Assembly (NCBI RefSeq): GCF_042887685.1
Contig: NZ_JBHVOS010000017.1
Location: 1 to 64,000, forward strand
Length of the DNA: 64,000 bases
Reading direction: 5' to 3'
Origin: Oerskovia sp042887685
GTDB taxonomy: Bacteria; Actinomycetota; Actinomycetes; Actinomycetales; Cellulomonadaceae
Positions 33,267-41,909 of this stretch are shown one piece after another. A program made the translations under genes and the position numbers. Numbering within the stretch: position 1 is the first letter of the stretch; every line of letters starts with the position of its first letter. The notes under the pieces are model-generated. The model made no database searches. It had not been told where the DNA came from and saw only the letters and a program-made list of their open reading frames with translations.

Positions 33267-34087
33267 TCCCCGACGGCGCCGCTCCCCCCGCCGCCACGGG
33301 TCCGGCGGATGCGTTCCCGGCCGGGCAGCGTGTGGTGGCCGTGGTGCCGCTGCGGGACGGTTCCTCGGGCAAGTCGCGGCTCGCGACGGTGCTCGACCCG
33401 GCCGAGCGCAGCCGGCTGGTCGCGACGCTCGCGCGGCACGTGGTCGGGACGCTGCTCGCGAGCGAGGCCGTGGAGCGGGTGCTCGTGGTGACGTCGGACC
33501 CACGGTTCACGTGGCGCGCGCTGGGCACCCTGGTCGAGCCGGTCCAGCCGCCGATGGCCGACGCCCCGCCGACGGTGACCGACACAACGGCCGAGGGCGA
33601 CGGCCCCGGCCGCCTCCAGATCGTCCTGCAACCCGCGAGCCGCCCAGGGTTGAACGCAGCGCTCGACGTCGGACGCGAGATCGTGGCGAGCCTCGCGGGC
33701 GACCCGGCAGGCGAGGACGCCGAGGCTTCGACCGCCCGACCCGTCCGGCTCCTCGTCGCTCACGCCGACCTCCCCGCGCTGACGGTCGAGGACGTCGAGG
33801 CCCTGATCGCCGAGGAGGCGCCGGTCGTCGTCGCGACCGACCGGACCCGCTCGGGCACCAACCTCCTCGTGCTCGACGTCGAGGCGCCGTTCACGTTCCG
33901 GTTCGGCGTCGGGAGCCTCGACGCCCACCTGGCCGAGGCCGAGCGCCGGGGCCTGCGCGCCGCCGTCGTGCAGCGGACCGGGACCGCCGTGGACCTGGAC
34001 ACGCTCGACGACTGGTCCGAGCTCCCCGCGGACGTGCGCGCCCGCCCCGAGCTCTCCGACCTGCACCGCGCCGGCTCCGGCACCTGA
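33263..34087 (+). CDS. cofC: 2-phospholactate/phosphoenolpyruvate guanylyltransferase
   Basis: Makes the GDP-activated three-carbon donor used by CofD. The 274-residue nucleotidyltransferase has VVPLRDGSSGKSRLATVLD, VLVVTSDP, RPGLNAALDVGRE, LLVAHADLPALTVEDVEAL, TDRTRSGTNLLVLD and FRFGVGSLDAHLAEAE. ATG 33263 overlaps the cofD stop. Residues about 92-115 form a low-complexity insertion whose DNA holds two units of the 22-bp repeat core (33567 and 33589). Confidence 0.93.
   Translation: MIPDGAAPPAATGPADAFPAGQRVVAVVPLRDGSSGKSRLATVLDPAERSRLVATLARHVVGTLLASEAVERVLVVTSDPRFTWRALGTLVEPVQPPMADAPPTVTDTTAEGDGPGRLQIVLQPASRPGLNAALDVGREIVASLAGDPAGEDAEASTARPVRLLVAHADLPALTVEDVEALIAEEAPVVVATDRTRSGTNLLVLDVEAPFTFRFGVGSLDAHLAEAERRGLRAAVVQRTGTAVDLDTLDDWSELPADVRARPELSDLHRAGSGT
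33567..33601. repeat. Two-unit trace of the 22-bp repeat inside cofC
   Basis: CGCCGACGGTGAC at 33567 and GGCCGAGGGCGAC at 33589 match the repeat core and are exactly 22 bases apart. They lie in a poorly conserved loop of CofC. Confidence 0.55.
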
Positions 34088-34095
34088 GCCGGCCG

Positions 34096-34183
34096 ACAGG
34101 ACGAGCGTGGCTCACGGGTTCTGACGACGCCCCGCGGACGGGCCACGTGCCAGGACGAGCGTGGCCGCCACCCCACGTCCTGG
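34096..34183. repeat. CAGGACGAGCGTGG repeats in the cofC-GNAT spacer
   Basis: Copies at 34097-34110 and 34151-34164, with an inverted relic CCCCACGTCCTGG at 34171-34183. The 150-base spacer otherwise holds only the GNAT gene's promoter. The same 14-mer occurs at 55661 and, in modified form, at 41866. Confidence 0.8.
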
Positions 34184-34237
34184 AACGCGCACCAGCAGGC
34201 GATTGCCGGGCCTGTCCGCCGGTGGCATCGTGGCCGC

Positions 34238-34810
34238 ATGGCGATCGAGGTTCGACCCGCGACGGTGTTCGCCGACGTGCGCACGATGGTCGGGCCCAGG
34301 CGGCCCGACGCGAACGTGTGCTGGTGCCTGAGCTACCGCCTGCCCTCGAAGGAGAACGTCGCGCTCGTCGGCCCCGAGCGGGGGACCCTGGTCGAGAGGC
34401 TCTGCCGCCAGGACCCGCCGCCCGGCGTGCTCGCCTACGAGGGCGACGAGGTCGTGGGCTGGGCTGCGGTGCACCCGCGCGCCGACACGGCTTTTGCGCG
34501 TAACCGCAAGATCCCGCACGTCGACGACCTCGACGTATGGTCCGTGTGGTGCGTGCGCGTGCGCCCGGGCCACCGTGGGTCGGGCATCTCGCACCACCTC
34601 CTGAAGGGTGCGGTCGCGTTCGCCCGCGAGCACGGCGCACCAGCCGTCGAGGGGTACCCGCTCGACAACCAGGGGAAGAAGATCGACCTGACCATGGCCT
34701 ACGCGGGGACCAAGAAGCTCTTCGAGGCCGCCGGGTTCGCGCAGGCCGCGACGACCGACTCGGTGCTGAACGGCTTCCCGCGGGTGCTCATGCGGCTCGA
34801 CCTGCGCTGA
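34238..34810 (+). CDS. GNAT family N-acetyltransferase
   Basis: A 190-residue acyl-CoA transferase. The acetyl-CoA loop is seen in VRVRPGHRGSGISHHLL (motif A), preceded by the beta strand WSVWCVRV and followed by GAPAVEGYPLD and the C-terminal TKKLFEAAGF. N-terminal CWCLSYRLPS is typical of a GNAT subgroup of unknown substrate. ATG 34238. Convergent with the nitroreductase gene with only nine bases between stops. Confidence 0.85.
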   Translation: MAIEVRPATVFADVRTMVGPRRPDANVCWCLSYRLPSKENVALVGPERGTLVERLCRQDPPPGVLAYEGDEVVGWAAVHPRADTAFARNRKIPHVDDLDVWSVWCVRVRPGHRGSGISHHLLKGAVAFAREHGAPAVEGYPLDNQGKKIDLTMAYAGTKKLFEAAGFAQAATTDSVLNGFPRVLMRLDLR

Positions 34811-34819
34811 CCCCGCCTC

Positions 34820-35503
34820 TCACCACCCGCCGCGGTGCACCACGTCCTCGAGCGGTCGGCGCGGGCGCCGCGTCGGCGAACCGCCCGACGGCGCAGCACC
34901 GGCAGGTCCGCGCGCGCCCTCCCGGGGGGCCAGGTCCGCCGCGTGACCGACGGCGACCACCCCGGTCACCAGGAACTCGTCCGGCACCCCGAACGCTTCC
35001 CGCAACGCCCCGACCTGCCCCGGCGGCACCCCGAAGAAGCACGCCCCCAGGCCCTCGTCGACCGCGGTCTGGAGCATGAGCAGCGACGCCATGCCCGCGT
35101 CGACGTGCCAGTAGGGCACGTCCCACGGGGAGTCGCCCTCGCCCGCGGCCTGCGCCGCCGCCCGCGCCTTGTCGTCCTCGGCGTACCGCCGCAGGTACGC
35201 CTCGCGCGACGTCAGGACCACGACGATCACGGGGGCCGTCCGCATCCCCGTGAGCCACCGGTTCTCGCGGGCCTCACCCTCGGCCCCGACCCCCGCGCGG
35301 GGCGACGTCGCGGACCAGAAGCGCGCGACGCCGTCGGGCGTGTCGAGGACGACGAACGCCCACCCCTGCGTGAAGCCCGCGTTGGGTGCGCGGACCGCGT
35401 TGCGCAGCATGCGCTCCACGGCCTGCGGCGGGACGGGCCCGTCCGTGAAGCGTCGGACCATGCGGCGGCGGCGGACGACGTCCTGGAACTCCATGCCGAC
35501 CAT
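34820..35503 (-). CDS. Nitroreductase family protein
   Basis: A 227-residue FMN-binding nitroreductase. Family features: MEFQDVVRRRRMVRRFTDGP at the N-terminus, NAVRAPNAGFTQGWAFVVL, a long active-site insertion with TREAY-like LTSREAYLRRYAEDD, and the C-terminal MLQTAVDEGLGACFFG. Start ATG 35503 with GAGGA eight bases upstream; ATG 35494 is an alternative. A basic Pro/Arg tail of about 35 residues extends the protein. Substrate unknown. Confidence 0.88.
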   Translation of the reverse strand: MVGMEFQDVVRRRRMVRRFTDGPVPPQAVERMLRNAVRAPNAGFTQGWAFVVLDTPDGVARFWSATSPRAGVGAEGEARENRWLTGMRTAPVIVVVLTSREAYLRRYAEDDKARAAAQAAGEGDSPWDVPYWHVDAGMASLLMLQTAVDEGLGACFFGVPPGQVGALREAFGVPDEFLVTGVVAVGHAADLAPREGARGPAGAAPSGGSPTRRPRRPLEDVVHRGGW

Positions 35504-35655
35504 GCTGCCAGTCCTCGGCCGGCCCGGGCTCGCAGCCGGGCCCGCGCAGAGCCCGCGCAGCCGCACCCTCCCCGCGCGCCACCGCTCCCCCGGTGCCACG
35601 ATGCGTGAGTCGCACCGTCGGCCACGACCCGCCCCGCCCCAGGAAGGCCCAGCAC

Positions 35656-37173
35656 GTGAGCGAAGCACGCAGGACGCCCGGCGCGGGGACCATCACGGTC
35701 GCCGCGCTCGCCGTCATGAACATCGTCGCGGTCGTGAGCCTGCGCGGGCTGCCGGCCGAGGCCGAGTACGGGCTCGCCTCGACGTTCTACTACCTGTTCG
35801 CCGCGCTGTTCTTCCTGGCGCCCGTGGGCCTGGTCGCGGCCGAGCTCGCGACCGGCTGGCCCGAGGAGGGCGGCATGTTCCGCTGGGTCGGCGAGGCGTT
35901 CGGCAGCCGGTGGGGGTTCCTCGCGATCTTCATGGTGTTCATCGAGGGCTGCATCTGGTTCCCCACGATCCTCACGTTCGCCGCGGTGACGCTCGCCTAC
36001 ACGGGGGACGCCGCGACGGCCCCGCAGGTGTCGAGCGACAAGGTCTTCGTGCTCGCGGTCGTGCTCGGGGTGTTCTGGCTCGCGACGCTCATCGCGCTGC
36101 GCGGCGTGAAGTCGTTCTCCCAGGTCGCGAAGTGGGGCGGCATCGTGGGGACGCTCGTCCCGGCCGCGCTGCTGATCGGGCTGGCCGCGGCGTACCTGGC
36201 GAGCGGCAACCCGTCGCAGGTCGAGCTGTCGTGGGGGGCGTTCGTGCCGGACCTGTCGAAGTTCTCCAACATCGTGCTGGCCGCTGGCATCTTCCTGTTC
36301 TACGCGGGCATGGAGATGAACGCGGTGCACGTGCGCTCGATCCGGAACCCGGTCCGCAACTACCCGATCGCGATCCTCGTGGCCGCGCTCGGGGCCGTCG
36401 TCGTGCTCGTGCTGGGGACGCTCGCGATCGCCGTGGTCATCCCGACGGGGCAGATCGACCTGACGCAGAGCCTGCTCACGGCTTTCAACACGCTGCTCGC
36501 CTGGGCGGGCATCGGATGGGCCGGGCCGATCCTGGCCGCGATGCTGGCCGTGGGCGTGCTCGCGGGCGTCGTGACGTGGGTCGCGGGTCCCGCGACGGGG
36601 CTGCTGTCGGTCGCGCGCGCGGGCTACCTGCCCCGCTGGTTCCACCGCACCAACCGGGCGGGCATGCCGTCACGCATCCTGCTGGTCCAGGCCGCGGTCG
36701 TCACGGTCCTGTCGGTCATGTTCGTGATCCTGCCGTCGGTGCAGGCCGCCTACCAGCTCCTGAGCCAGCTCACGGTGATCCTGTACCTCGTCGCGTACGT
36801 GCTGATGTTCGCGGCCGTGATCGCGCTGCGCTACACGCAGCCTGGCCGCCCGCGGCGCTACCGCGTGCCGGGCGGCATCGTGGGTGTGTGGGTCATCGGC
36901 GGGTGCGGGCTGCTCGCCGCGACGCTCGCCCTGGTCGTGAGCTTCGTGCCGCCCGCGCAGGTCGAGGTGGGCAGCCCGACGGCGTACGTGGGTCTGCTCG
37001 TCGGCCTCAGCGTGGTCTTCGTGGCGCTGCCGTTCTGGGCGTACGCCGCGCGCAGGCCGTCGTGGCGCGACGAGACGCTCGACTTCGCGCCGTTCACGTG
37101 GCAGGTCGGCGCCCCGGAGCCGGCCACCCAGACCCGGGCCGCGCAGACCGCGCCCCCCGAGGGCCCGGCCTAG
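35656..37173 (+). CDS. APC-superfamily amino acid permease
   Basis: A 505-residue integral membrane protein with about twelve hydrophobic segments, resembling the glutamate:GABA antiporter/amino acid transporter group. It opens with TITVAALAVMNIVAVVSLRG and has LVAAELATGWPEEGGMFRWV (TM2-3 loop) and YAGMEMNAVHVRSIRNPVRN (helix 6 region). GTG 35656 follows AGGAAGG by eight bases. Substrate not determinable. Its stop overlaps the stop of the convergent FAD/Fe-S gene within a CTAG tetramer. Confidence 0.88.
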   Translation: MSEARRTPGAGTITVAALAVMNIVAVVSLRGLPAEAEYGLASTFYYLFAALFFLAPVGLVAAELATGWPEEGGMFRWVGEAFGSRWGFLAIFMVFIEGCIWFPTILTFAAVTLAYTGDAATAPQVSSDKVFVLAVVLGVFWLATLIALRGVKSFSQVAKWGGIVGTLVPAALLIGLAAAYLASGNPSQVELSWGAFVPDLSKFSNIVLAAGIFLFYAGMEMNAVHVRSIRNPVRNYPIAILVAALGAVVVLVLGTLAIAVVIPTGQIDLTQSLLTAFNTLLAWAGIGWAGPILAAMLAVGVLAGVVTWVAGPATGLLSVARAGYLPRWFHRTNRAGMPSRILLVQAAVVTVLSVMFVILPSVQAAYQLLSQLTVILYLVAYVLMFAAVIALRYTQPGRPRRYRVPGGIVGVWVIGGCGLLAATLALVVSFVPPAQVEVGSPTAYVGLLVGLSVVFVALPFWAYAARRPSWRDETLDFAPFTWQVGAPEPATQTRAAQTAPPEGPA

Positions 37174-40100
37174 AGCCGCTCGGCGAGCAGCTCGACGAGC
37201 GCCTTGCCCTGCACCCCGCCGAGCTGGTCGGCCTGGGTGCGGCACGAGAACCCGTCGGCGAGGAAGATGTCGTCCGGCCCGGCCTTGCGCAGCGCGGGCA
37301 GGAGGGCGTTCTCCGCGACCGCCACGGACACGTCGTAGTGACCCTTCTCCATGCCGAAGTTCCCGGCGAGACCGCAGCACCCGGCGAGCGTGTCGATGGT
37401 CGCGCCGGCCCCGCGCAGCAGCTTCTCGTCGGCCTGGAAGCCCATGACGGAGTGCTGGTGGCAGTGCGGCTGGACGACGGCCGTGACGTCGGACAGGTCG
37501 GGGACCTTCCACCCGGTCTCCGGCGCGGGCCGGGTCTCGGGTCGCGTGAGGAGCTCGGCGACCGTGTTGGTCGCGCCCGCGACGGCCTTCGCGCGCGGGT
37601 CGTCGGGGAAGAGGTCGAGCAGGTCGGAGCGCAGCACCGCGGTGCACGACGGCTCGAGCCCGACGATCGGGATCCCGTTGACCGCGAACGGCCCCAGGAC
37701 CTGGAGCAGGTTCTCGAGACGCTTGCGGGCGCCGTCGAGCTGGCCCGTGCTGATCCAGGTGAGGCCGCAGCAGGCCTGCTGGTCGGGCACGATCACGTCG
37801 TAGCCCGCGGCGTCGAGCACCGTGACCGCGGACTGCGGCACCGAGGGCGCGAGGGCGTCGCTGAACGAGTCGGTCCACAGCACGACCTGCGGCCGCTTCC
37901 CGGCCTTGGGCCGACCGGGCGTCTGCCCGACGGCGAGCCCCGGCACCCCGTTCGTCGCACCGCCGCGCTTCCACCACGTGCGGAAGGGGACCTCGGCGAA
38001 CTTCGGCACCTCGCGGCGGGAGTCCATCCCGCCGAGCGTGAGCACGAGCCTCGCGAGCGGCCGGATGCCGAGCACCGCGTTGATGACGCGCGGCATCATG
38101 CCCGCGAGGCGGGCCCAGCGTGGGAGCCAGCCCAGCGCGTAGTGGTTCATGGGGCGCAGCTTGCCCTGATAGGTGCGGTGCAGGACCTCGGCCTTGTACT
38201 GGGCCATGTCGACGCCTGCGGGGCAGTCGGCCGAGCACGCCTTGCACGACAGGCACAGGTCGAGCGAGTCGCGCACCTCGGGCGAGGTGAGCCCACCCAC
38301 GAGCGTGCCGTTGATCGCGTCCTGCAGGACGCGGGCCCGGCCGCGCGTGACGTCCTTCTCGTCCTTGGTCGCCTGGTAGGAGGGGCACATGAACCCGCCC
38401 GACGCCGACGAGTCCGCGCGGCACTTGCCGACGCCGACGCAGCGGTGCACGGCCTGGGTCATGTCCCCGTGGTCGTGGCTGAACGAGAAGCCGCCCTTGG
38501 TCGGCAGCACGGGCAGAGCCCGGGGCCGGCGCAGGTCCGCGTCGACCGCGTTCGGCCGCACGATCACCCCGGGGTTGAGGACGTCCTGCGGGTCGAACAG
38601 CGCCTTGACCTGCTCGAACAGCGAGATGGCCTCGGGCGAGTACATGACGGGCAGCAGTTCCGAGCGCGCGCGGCCGTCACCGTGCTCGCCGGACAGCGAG
38701 CCGCCGTACTTGGCCACGAGCTCGGCGGCCTCGGTCATGAAGGTGCGCAGCACGGAGCCCGACGTCTCGAGCGGGATGTCGATGCGCAGGTGCACGCACC
38801 CGTCGCCGAAGTGCCCGTACGGCAGGCCGTCGACGCCGTAGCGCGCCATGAGCGCGTCGAGGTCGCGCAGGTAAGCGCCCAGCTTCTCCGGCGGGACCGC
38901 GGAGTCCTCCCAGCCCGGCCACGCCTGCTCGCCCGCGGGCGTGCGCCCTGCCAGCCCGGCGCCGTCGGCCCGGATCTGCCACATGGCCGTGGCGTCGGGG
39001 CCCGCAGGCAGGATGCGCGTGGACGTCGACGAGGAGGCCGCGACGATCGCCTCGGCGTTCGCGTACGCCTCCTCGGGGGTCGCTCCCCCGACCTCGACCA
39101 TCATCCAGCCCCCGCCCGGCGGGAGCTCCGGGACCGAGTCGGCGCCCTTGGCGCGGCGCACCACGTCGACGAGGCGCGCGTCGAGGCCCTCGACCGCGAG
39201 CGGGCTCAGGGAGAGGAGGGCGGGGACGTCGTCGGCCGCGGTCGGCATGTCCTCGTAGGCGAGGACGACGAGCGTGGGAGCGCTGGGGACCGGGACCAGG
39301 GCGACCGTGGCCTCGAGGATGGTGACGAGCGTGCCCTCGCTGCCCACGAGGAACTTCGCGAGGTCCGAGCCGTTCTCGGGCAGCAGGTGCTCGACCGAGT
39401 ACCCCGAGACCTGACGACCGAACCGCCCGAACTCGGTGCGGATGAGCGCCATGTTGTCCTGGACGATCCTCGCGAGGCCCGGCACCGCGGCGAACGTCGC
39501 GTCGCCCTTGCCCGCGGTGAATCGGCGCCCCGTGCCGTCGACCACGTCGAGCTCGACCACGTTGTCGGCGGTGCGCCCGTACGCGACCGCGTGCGGACCG
39601 CACGCGTTGTTGCCGATCATGCCGCCGAGCGTCGCGCGGTTCTGCGTCGAGGGGTCGGGGCCGAAGCGCAGGCCGTGCGGTGCCGCGGCCTTCTGGAGCG
39701 TCGACATCACAACGCCCGGCTCGATGCGTGCCGTACGGGCCTCCGGGTCGACCGACAGGACCCGGTTCACGTGCCGCGAGAAGTCGATCACGACGCCCGG
39801 GCCGATCGAGTTGCCCGCGACCGACGTCCCCGCGCCGCGCGCCGTGAGCGGCACGCCCAGCTCGCGCGTCACGTCGAGCGTCGCGACGACGTCGTCGGTC
39901 GAGACCGGGAAGACGACCATCTCGGGGACCACGCGGTAGTTCGAGGCGTCGGTCGAGTACTCGGCCCGGCGCCGCGTCGAGGAGTCGACGATGCCGCGCG
40001 TCGTCGTGCGCAGCGCGGCCGCGATCGCCTCGCGCGCCGCGTCGGCCGCACGCTCGGCCTCGCGCTCCGCCTCCTGGTGGGCCGCGGACCGCGCGGCCTC

Positions 40101-40187
40101 CTCGGCGGACGCCGCCTTCGCGGCGTGCTGGGCGTCCGTGCGCTCGGGCGGGACGGGGGCTCCTGCGGCGTCGAGTTCAGCGGTCAC
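37170..40187 (-). CDS. Fused FAD-linked oxidase and Fe-S (CCG-domain) oxidoreductase
   Basis: A 1005-residue GlcD-GlcF-type fusion. A charged Ala/Glu-rich N-terminus (about 1-60), an FAD-binding PCMH domain (TARGAGTSVAGNSIGPGVVI, NNACGPHAVAYGRTADN), an FAD-oxidase C-terminal domain (YGHFGDGCVHLRIDIP, SGEHGDGRARSELL, LFDPQDVLNPG), a ferredoxin-like domain with two Cys clusters (the second CLSCKACSADCP near 644-655) and two cysteine-rich CCG domains (ACCGLTW near 806, GCCGLAGNFG near 936). Likely a membrane-associated dehydrogenase for D-lactate, glycolate or a related 2-hydroxyacid, passing electrons to the quinone pool; substrate is inference. GTG 40187. Confidence 0.9.
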   Translation of the reverse strand: MTAELDAAGAPVPPERTDAQHAAKAASAEEAARSAAHQEAEREAERAADAAREAIAAALRTTTRGIVDSSTRRRAEYSTDASNYRVVPEMVVFPVSTDDVVATLDVTRELGVPLTARGAGTSVAGNSIGPGVVIDFSRHVNRVLSVDPEARTARIEPGVVMSTLQKAAAPHGLRFGPDPSTQNRATLGGMIGNNACGPHAVAYGRTADNVVELDVVDGTGRRFTAGKGDATFAAVPGLARIVQDNMALIRTEFGRFGRQVSGYSVEHLLPENGSDLAKFLVGSEGTLVTILEATVALVPVPSAPTLVVLAYEDMPTAADDVPALLSLSPLAVEGLDARLVDVVRRAKGADSVPELPPGGGWMMVEVGGATPEEAYANAEAIVAASSSTSTRILPAGPDATAMWQIRADGAGLAGRTPAGEQAWPGWEDSAVPPEKLGAYLRDLDALMARYGVDGLPYGHFGDGCVHLRIDIPLETSGSVLRTFMTEAAELVAKYGGSLSGEHGDGRARSELLPVMYSPEAISLFEQVKALFDPQDVLNPGVIVRPNAVDADLRRPRALPVLPTKGGFSFSHDHGDMTQAVHRCVGVGKCRADSSASGGFMCPSYQATKDEKDVTRGRARVLQDAINGTLVGGLTSPEVRDSLDLCLSCKACSADCPAGVDMAQYKAEVLHRTYQGKLRPMNHYALGWLPRWARLAGMMPRVINAVLGIRPLARLVLTLGGMDSRREVPKFAEVPFRTWWKRGGATNGVPGLAVGQTPGRPKAGKRPQVVLWTDSFSDALAPSVPQSAVTVLDAAGYDVIVPDQQACCGLTWISTGQLDGARKRLENLLQVLGPFAVNGIPIVGLEPSCTAVLRSDLLDLFPDDPRAKAVAGATNTVAELLTRPETRPAPETGWKVPDLSDVTAVVQPHCHQHSVMGFQADEKLLRGAGATIDTLAGCCGLAGNFGMEKGHYDVSVAVAENALLPALRKAGPDDIFLADGFSCRTQADQLGGVQGKALVELLAERL

Positions 40188-40644
40188 GTCGGCGATTCTC
40201 CCACCACTCCTCGGGCCCGCGGACGCGCGTCCGGGGAGTGTCCGGGATCGGGGGTCCCGCGCGGACGGAGAAGGCCGGGGCGGGCTGGGCTGCCGGACGG
40301 CAGTGCGGAGCGGTGCAGAGCGGGGCGGGCTGGGCTGCCGGACCGCAGTGCGGAGCAGCGCGGAGCGGACGGAAGGTCCCCGGACCCACCCTCGCCACGT
40401 GCGGACCAGCACTCGGTGGTGCGCTGTGCCGGGTGCGCGGTGCACATGTGCGCCGTGCTGGGCTGCACCGTGCCAGGAGTGATCCTGTACAAGCCTGCCC
40501 ACCGGCTCCTGGAGTTGCCCTGCCCGGGCCGGGTCGTGCTCGCTCCCGCTCGTGGCTACCGACTTCCGTCCGCTCCGGTCGCAACGGTACTGCCGAGCGG
40601 CCGGACGACGCACGGCGCGCGACCGCGCGGGCGACCGGCGGGAC
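40188..40644. repeat. Gene-free spacer with a 45-bp tandem duplication
   Basis: The spacer upstream of the FAD/Fe-S oxidase holds two adjacent 45-bp copies, 40277-40321 and 40322-40366, about 90% identical and starting GGGGCGGGCTGGGCTGCCGG. A near-palindrome centred on ACATGT (about 40439-40454, GGTGCACATGTGCGCC) is a possible operator. No gene is evident. Confidence 0.7.
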
Positions 40645-41208
40645 CTAGCGCCTGGTCTCGTACCGGGTCAGGAGCACACCGCCGGGGAACGCCCGGGTCT
40701 CCACGAGGTCCAGGTCCACCCAGGCGTCCAGGGGCGGGAAGAACGGCGTGCCGCCGCCCACCAGGACCGGGTGGGTGACGATCGCGTACTCGTCGACCAG
40801 CCCGGCCCGCATGACCGACGCGGCGAGCGCGGCACCGCCGACGTCCATCGGACCGCCTTCCTCGGCCTTGAGCCGGGCGATCTCCGCGACGGCGTCCCCG
40901 CTGAACAGACGGGCGTTCCAGTCGACCGCGCTGATCGTCGACGAGAACACCACCTTCGGCATGTCGCGCCAGCGGCGGGCGAACTCGGCGTGCGCAGGCG
41001 TGACGCCGGGCTGCTGGTCGGCGGTCGGCCAGTGCGAGCTCATGTCCTCCCACAGGACGCGCCCGTACAGCGCCAGGCCCGTCGCTCCCACCCGGTCGGA
41101 CCACCACTGGAACAGCTCGTCGCTCGGCACGCTCCAGCCGAGGTCGCCGCCGGGCGCGGCGACATATCCGTCCAGGCTCGTGCTCATGGCAAACGTCAGC
41201 GTCCCCAT
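40645..41208 (-). CDS. Dihydrofolate reductase/RibD C-terminal family protein
   Basis: A 187-residue protein of the bacterial-luciferase-neighbouring RibD_C (YyaP-like) family: GTLTFAMSTSLDGYVAAPG, LALYGRVLWEDM, KVVFSSTISAVDW, PMDVGGAALAASVMRAGLVDE and HPVLVGGGTPFFPPL. These enzymes are NADPH reductase folds; folate activity is not implied. ATG 41208 with a GGAGGAAG ribosome site. Stands alone between two gene-free spacers. Confidence 0.85.
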   Translation of the reverse strand: MGTLTFAMSTSLDGYVAAPGGDLGWSVPSDELFQWWSDRVGATGLALYGRVLWEDMSSHWPTADQQPGVTPAHAEFARRWRDMPKVVFSSTISAVDWNARLFSGDAVAEIARLKAEEGGPMDVGGAALAASVMRAGLVDEYAIVTHPVLVGGGTPFFPPLDAWVDLDLVETRAFPGGVLLTRYETRR

Positions 41209-41303
41209 GGTGTCTTCCTCCCGGTCGATGTTCGGTGTACTACTGACCAGCACGGCGCGGAGAAGTCATCGACCGGGGCCGGCACGACCCCGTGCACGGG
41301 GCC

Positions 41304-41774
41304 TCAGTCGACGCCGCCACCCTCGACGTCAGCCGTCCAGTTGACCTGCTGGATGCGGGTGTCGAGCTCACGCAGCGTTCGCGCCAGGTCGTCGGCCTCG
41401 GCCCGCGTCGCGGGAACGTCCACGCCCGACACGTACCGCAGCTCGGTGCGCGTGAACCTGTCCTGGGAGGCCGACGCCGCGTCGGCGAGGTCGGTCCGGA
41501 GCCTGTGGCGCAGGCGCAGCACGTCGCGACGCGCGAGCGCGGCCGTCATGGTCAGGCCGGGCTCGACCTCGGTCGCGAGGTTCGCCGCGTTGATGCGCCC
41601 GATCAGGGACTCGAGCTCCGCCGCGGTGCGCTCGTGCTCGGCGAGCAGCGCGACCGGGTCCTCGGCCGGAAGGTCGCCCTCCTGGTGGCGGGCGTTCGCG
41701 ATCGCCCTGCTCGCCACCTGGGCGAGCCGGCGCTGGAGGTCGGCGCGCAGCGCGAGGGCCTCGGCGAGCTTCAT
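41304..41774 (-). CDS. DIP1984 family (septicolysin-like) protein
   Basis: A 156-residue, almost wholly helical protein matching the DIP1984 family: MKLAEALALRADLQRRLAQV, HQEGDLPAEDP, LIGRINAANLATEV, TMTAALARRDVLRLRHRL and a C-terminal helical stretch ending QQVNWTADVEGGGVD. Function unknown. ATG 41774, AGGAG about nine bases upstream. An Arg-rich in-frame upstream extension is not used. Confidence 0.85.
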   Translation of the reverse strand: MKLAEALALRADLQRRLAQVASRAIANARHQEGDLPAEDPVALLAEHERTAAELESLIGRINAANLATEVEPGLTMTAALARRDVLRLRHRLRTDLADAASASQDRFTRTELRYVSGVDVPATRAEADDLARTLRELDTRIQQVNWTADVEGGGVD

Positions 41775-41865
41775 CGTTGATCGACTCCTGGTTCTGGGAC
41801 GGACGGGGTACCGGTCCGAACCTATCTCGGCCTGACGAACCCGTCGCAGGATCACCGCTCGACGG

Positions 41866-41901
41866 CAGGACGAGCGAGCACCCCAGGTCACGCTCGTCCT
41901 G
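41866..41901 (-). terminator. Terminator after the YhgE/Pip gene
   Basis: CAGGACGAGCG (41866-41876) and CGCTCGTCCTG (41891-41901) are perfect 11-base arms, nine bases past the stop of the membrane protein. The sequence is a version of the CAGGACGAGCGTGG repeat and its reverse complement. Confidence 0.7.
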
Positions 41902-41909
41902 ACGCACCG

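Noticed and set aside
35169..40778. 1869-residue open frame on the plus strand
   Set aside because: It runs out of frame through the permease and antisense to the FAD/Fe-S gene; its composition is Arg/Ala/Gly-rich, as expected for shadow frames in high-GC DNA.
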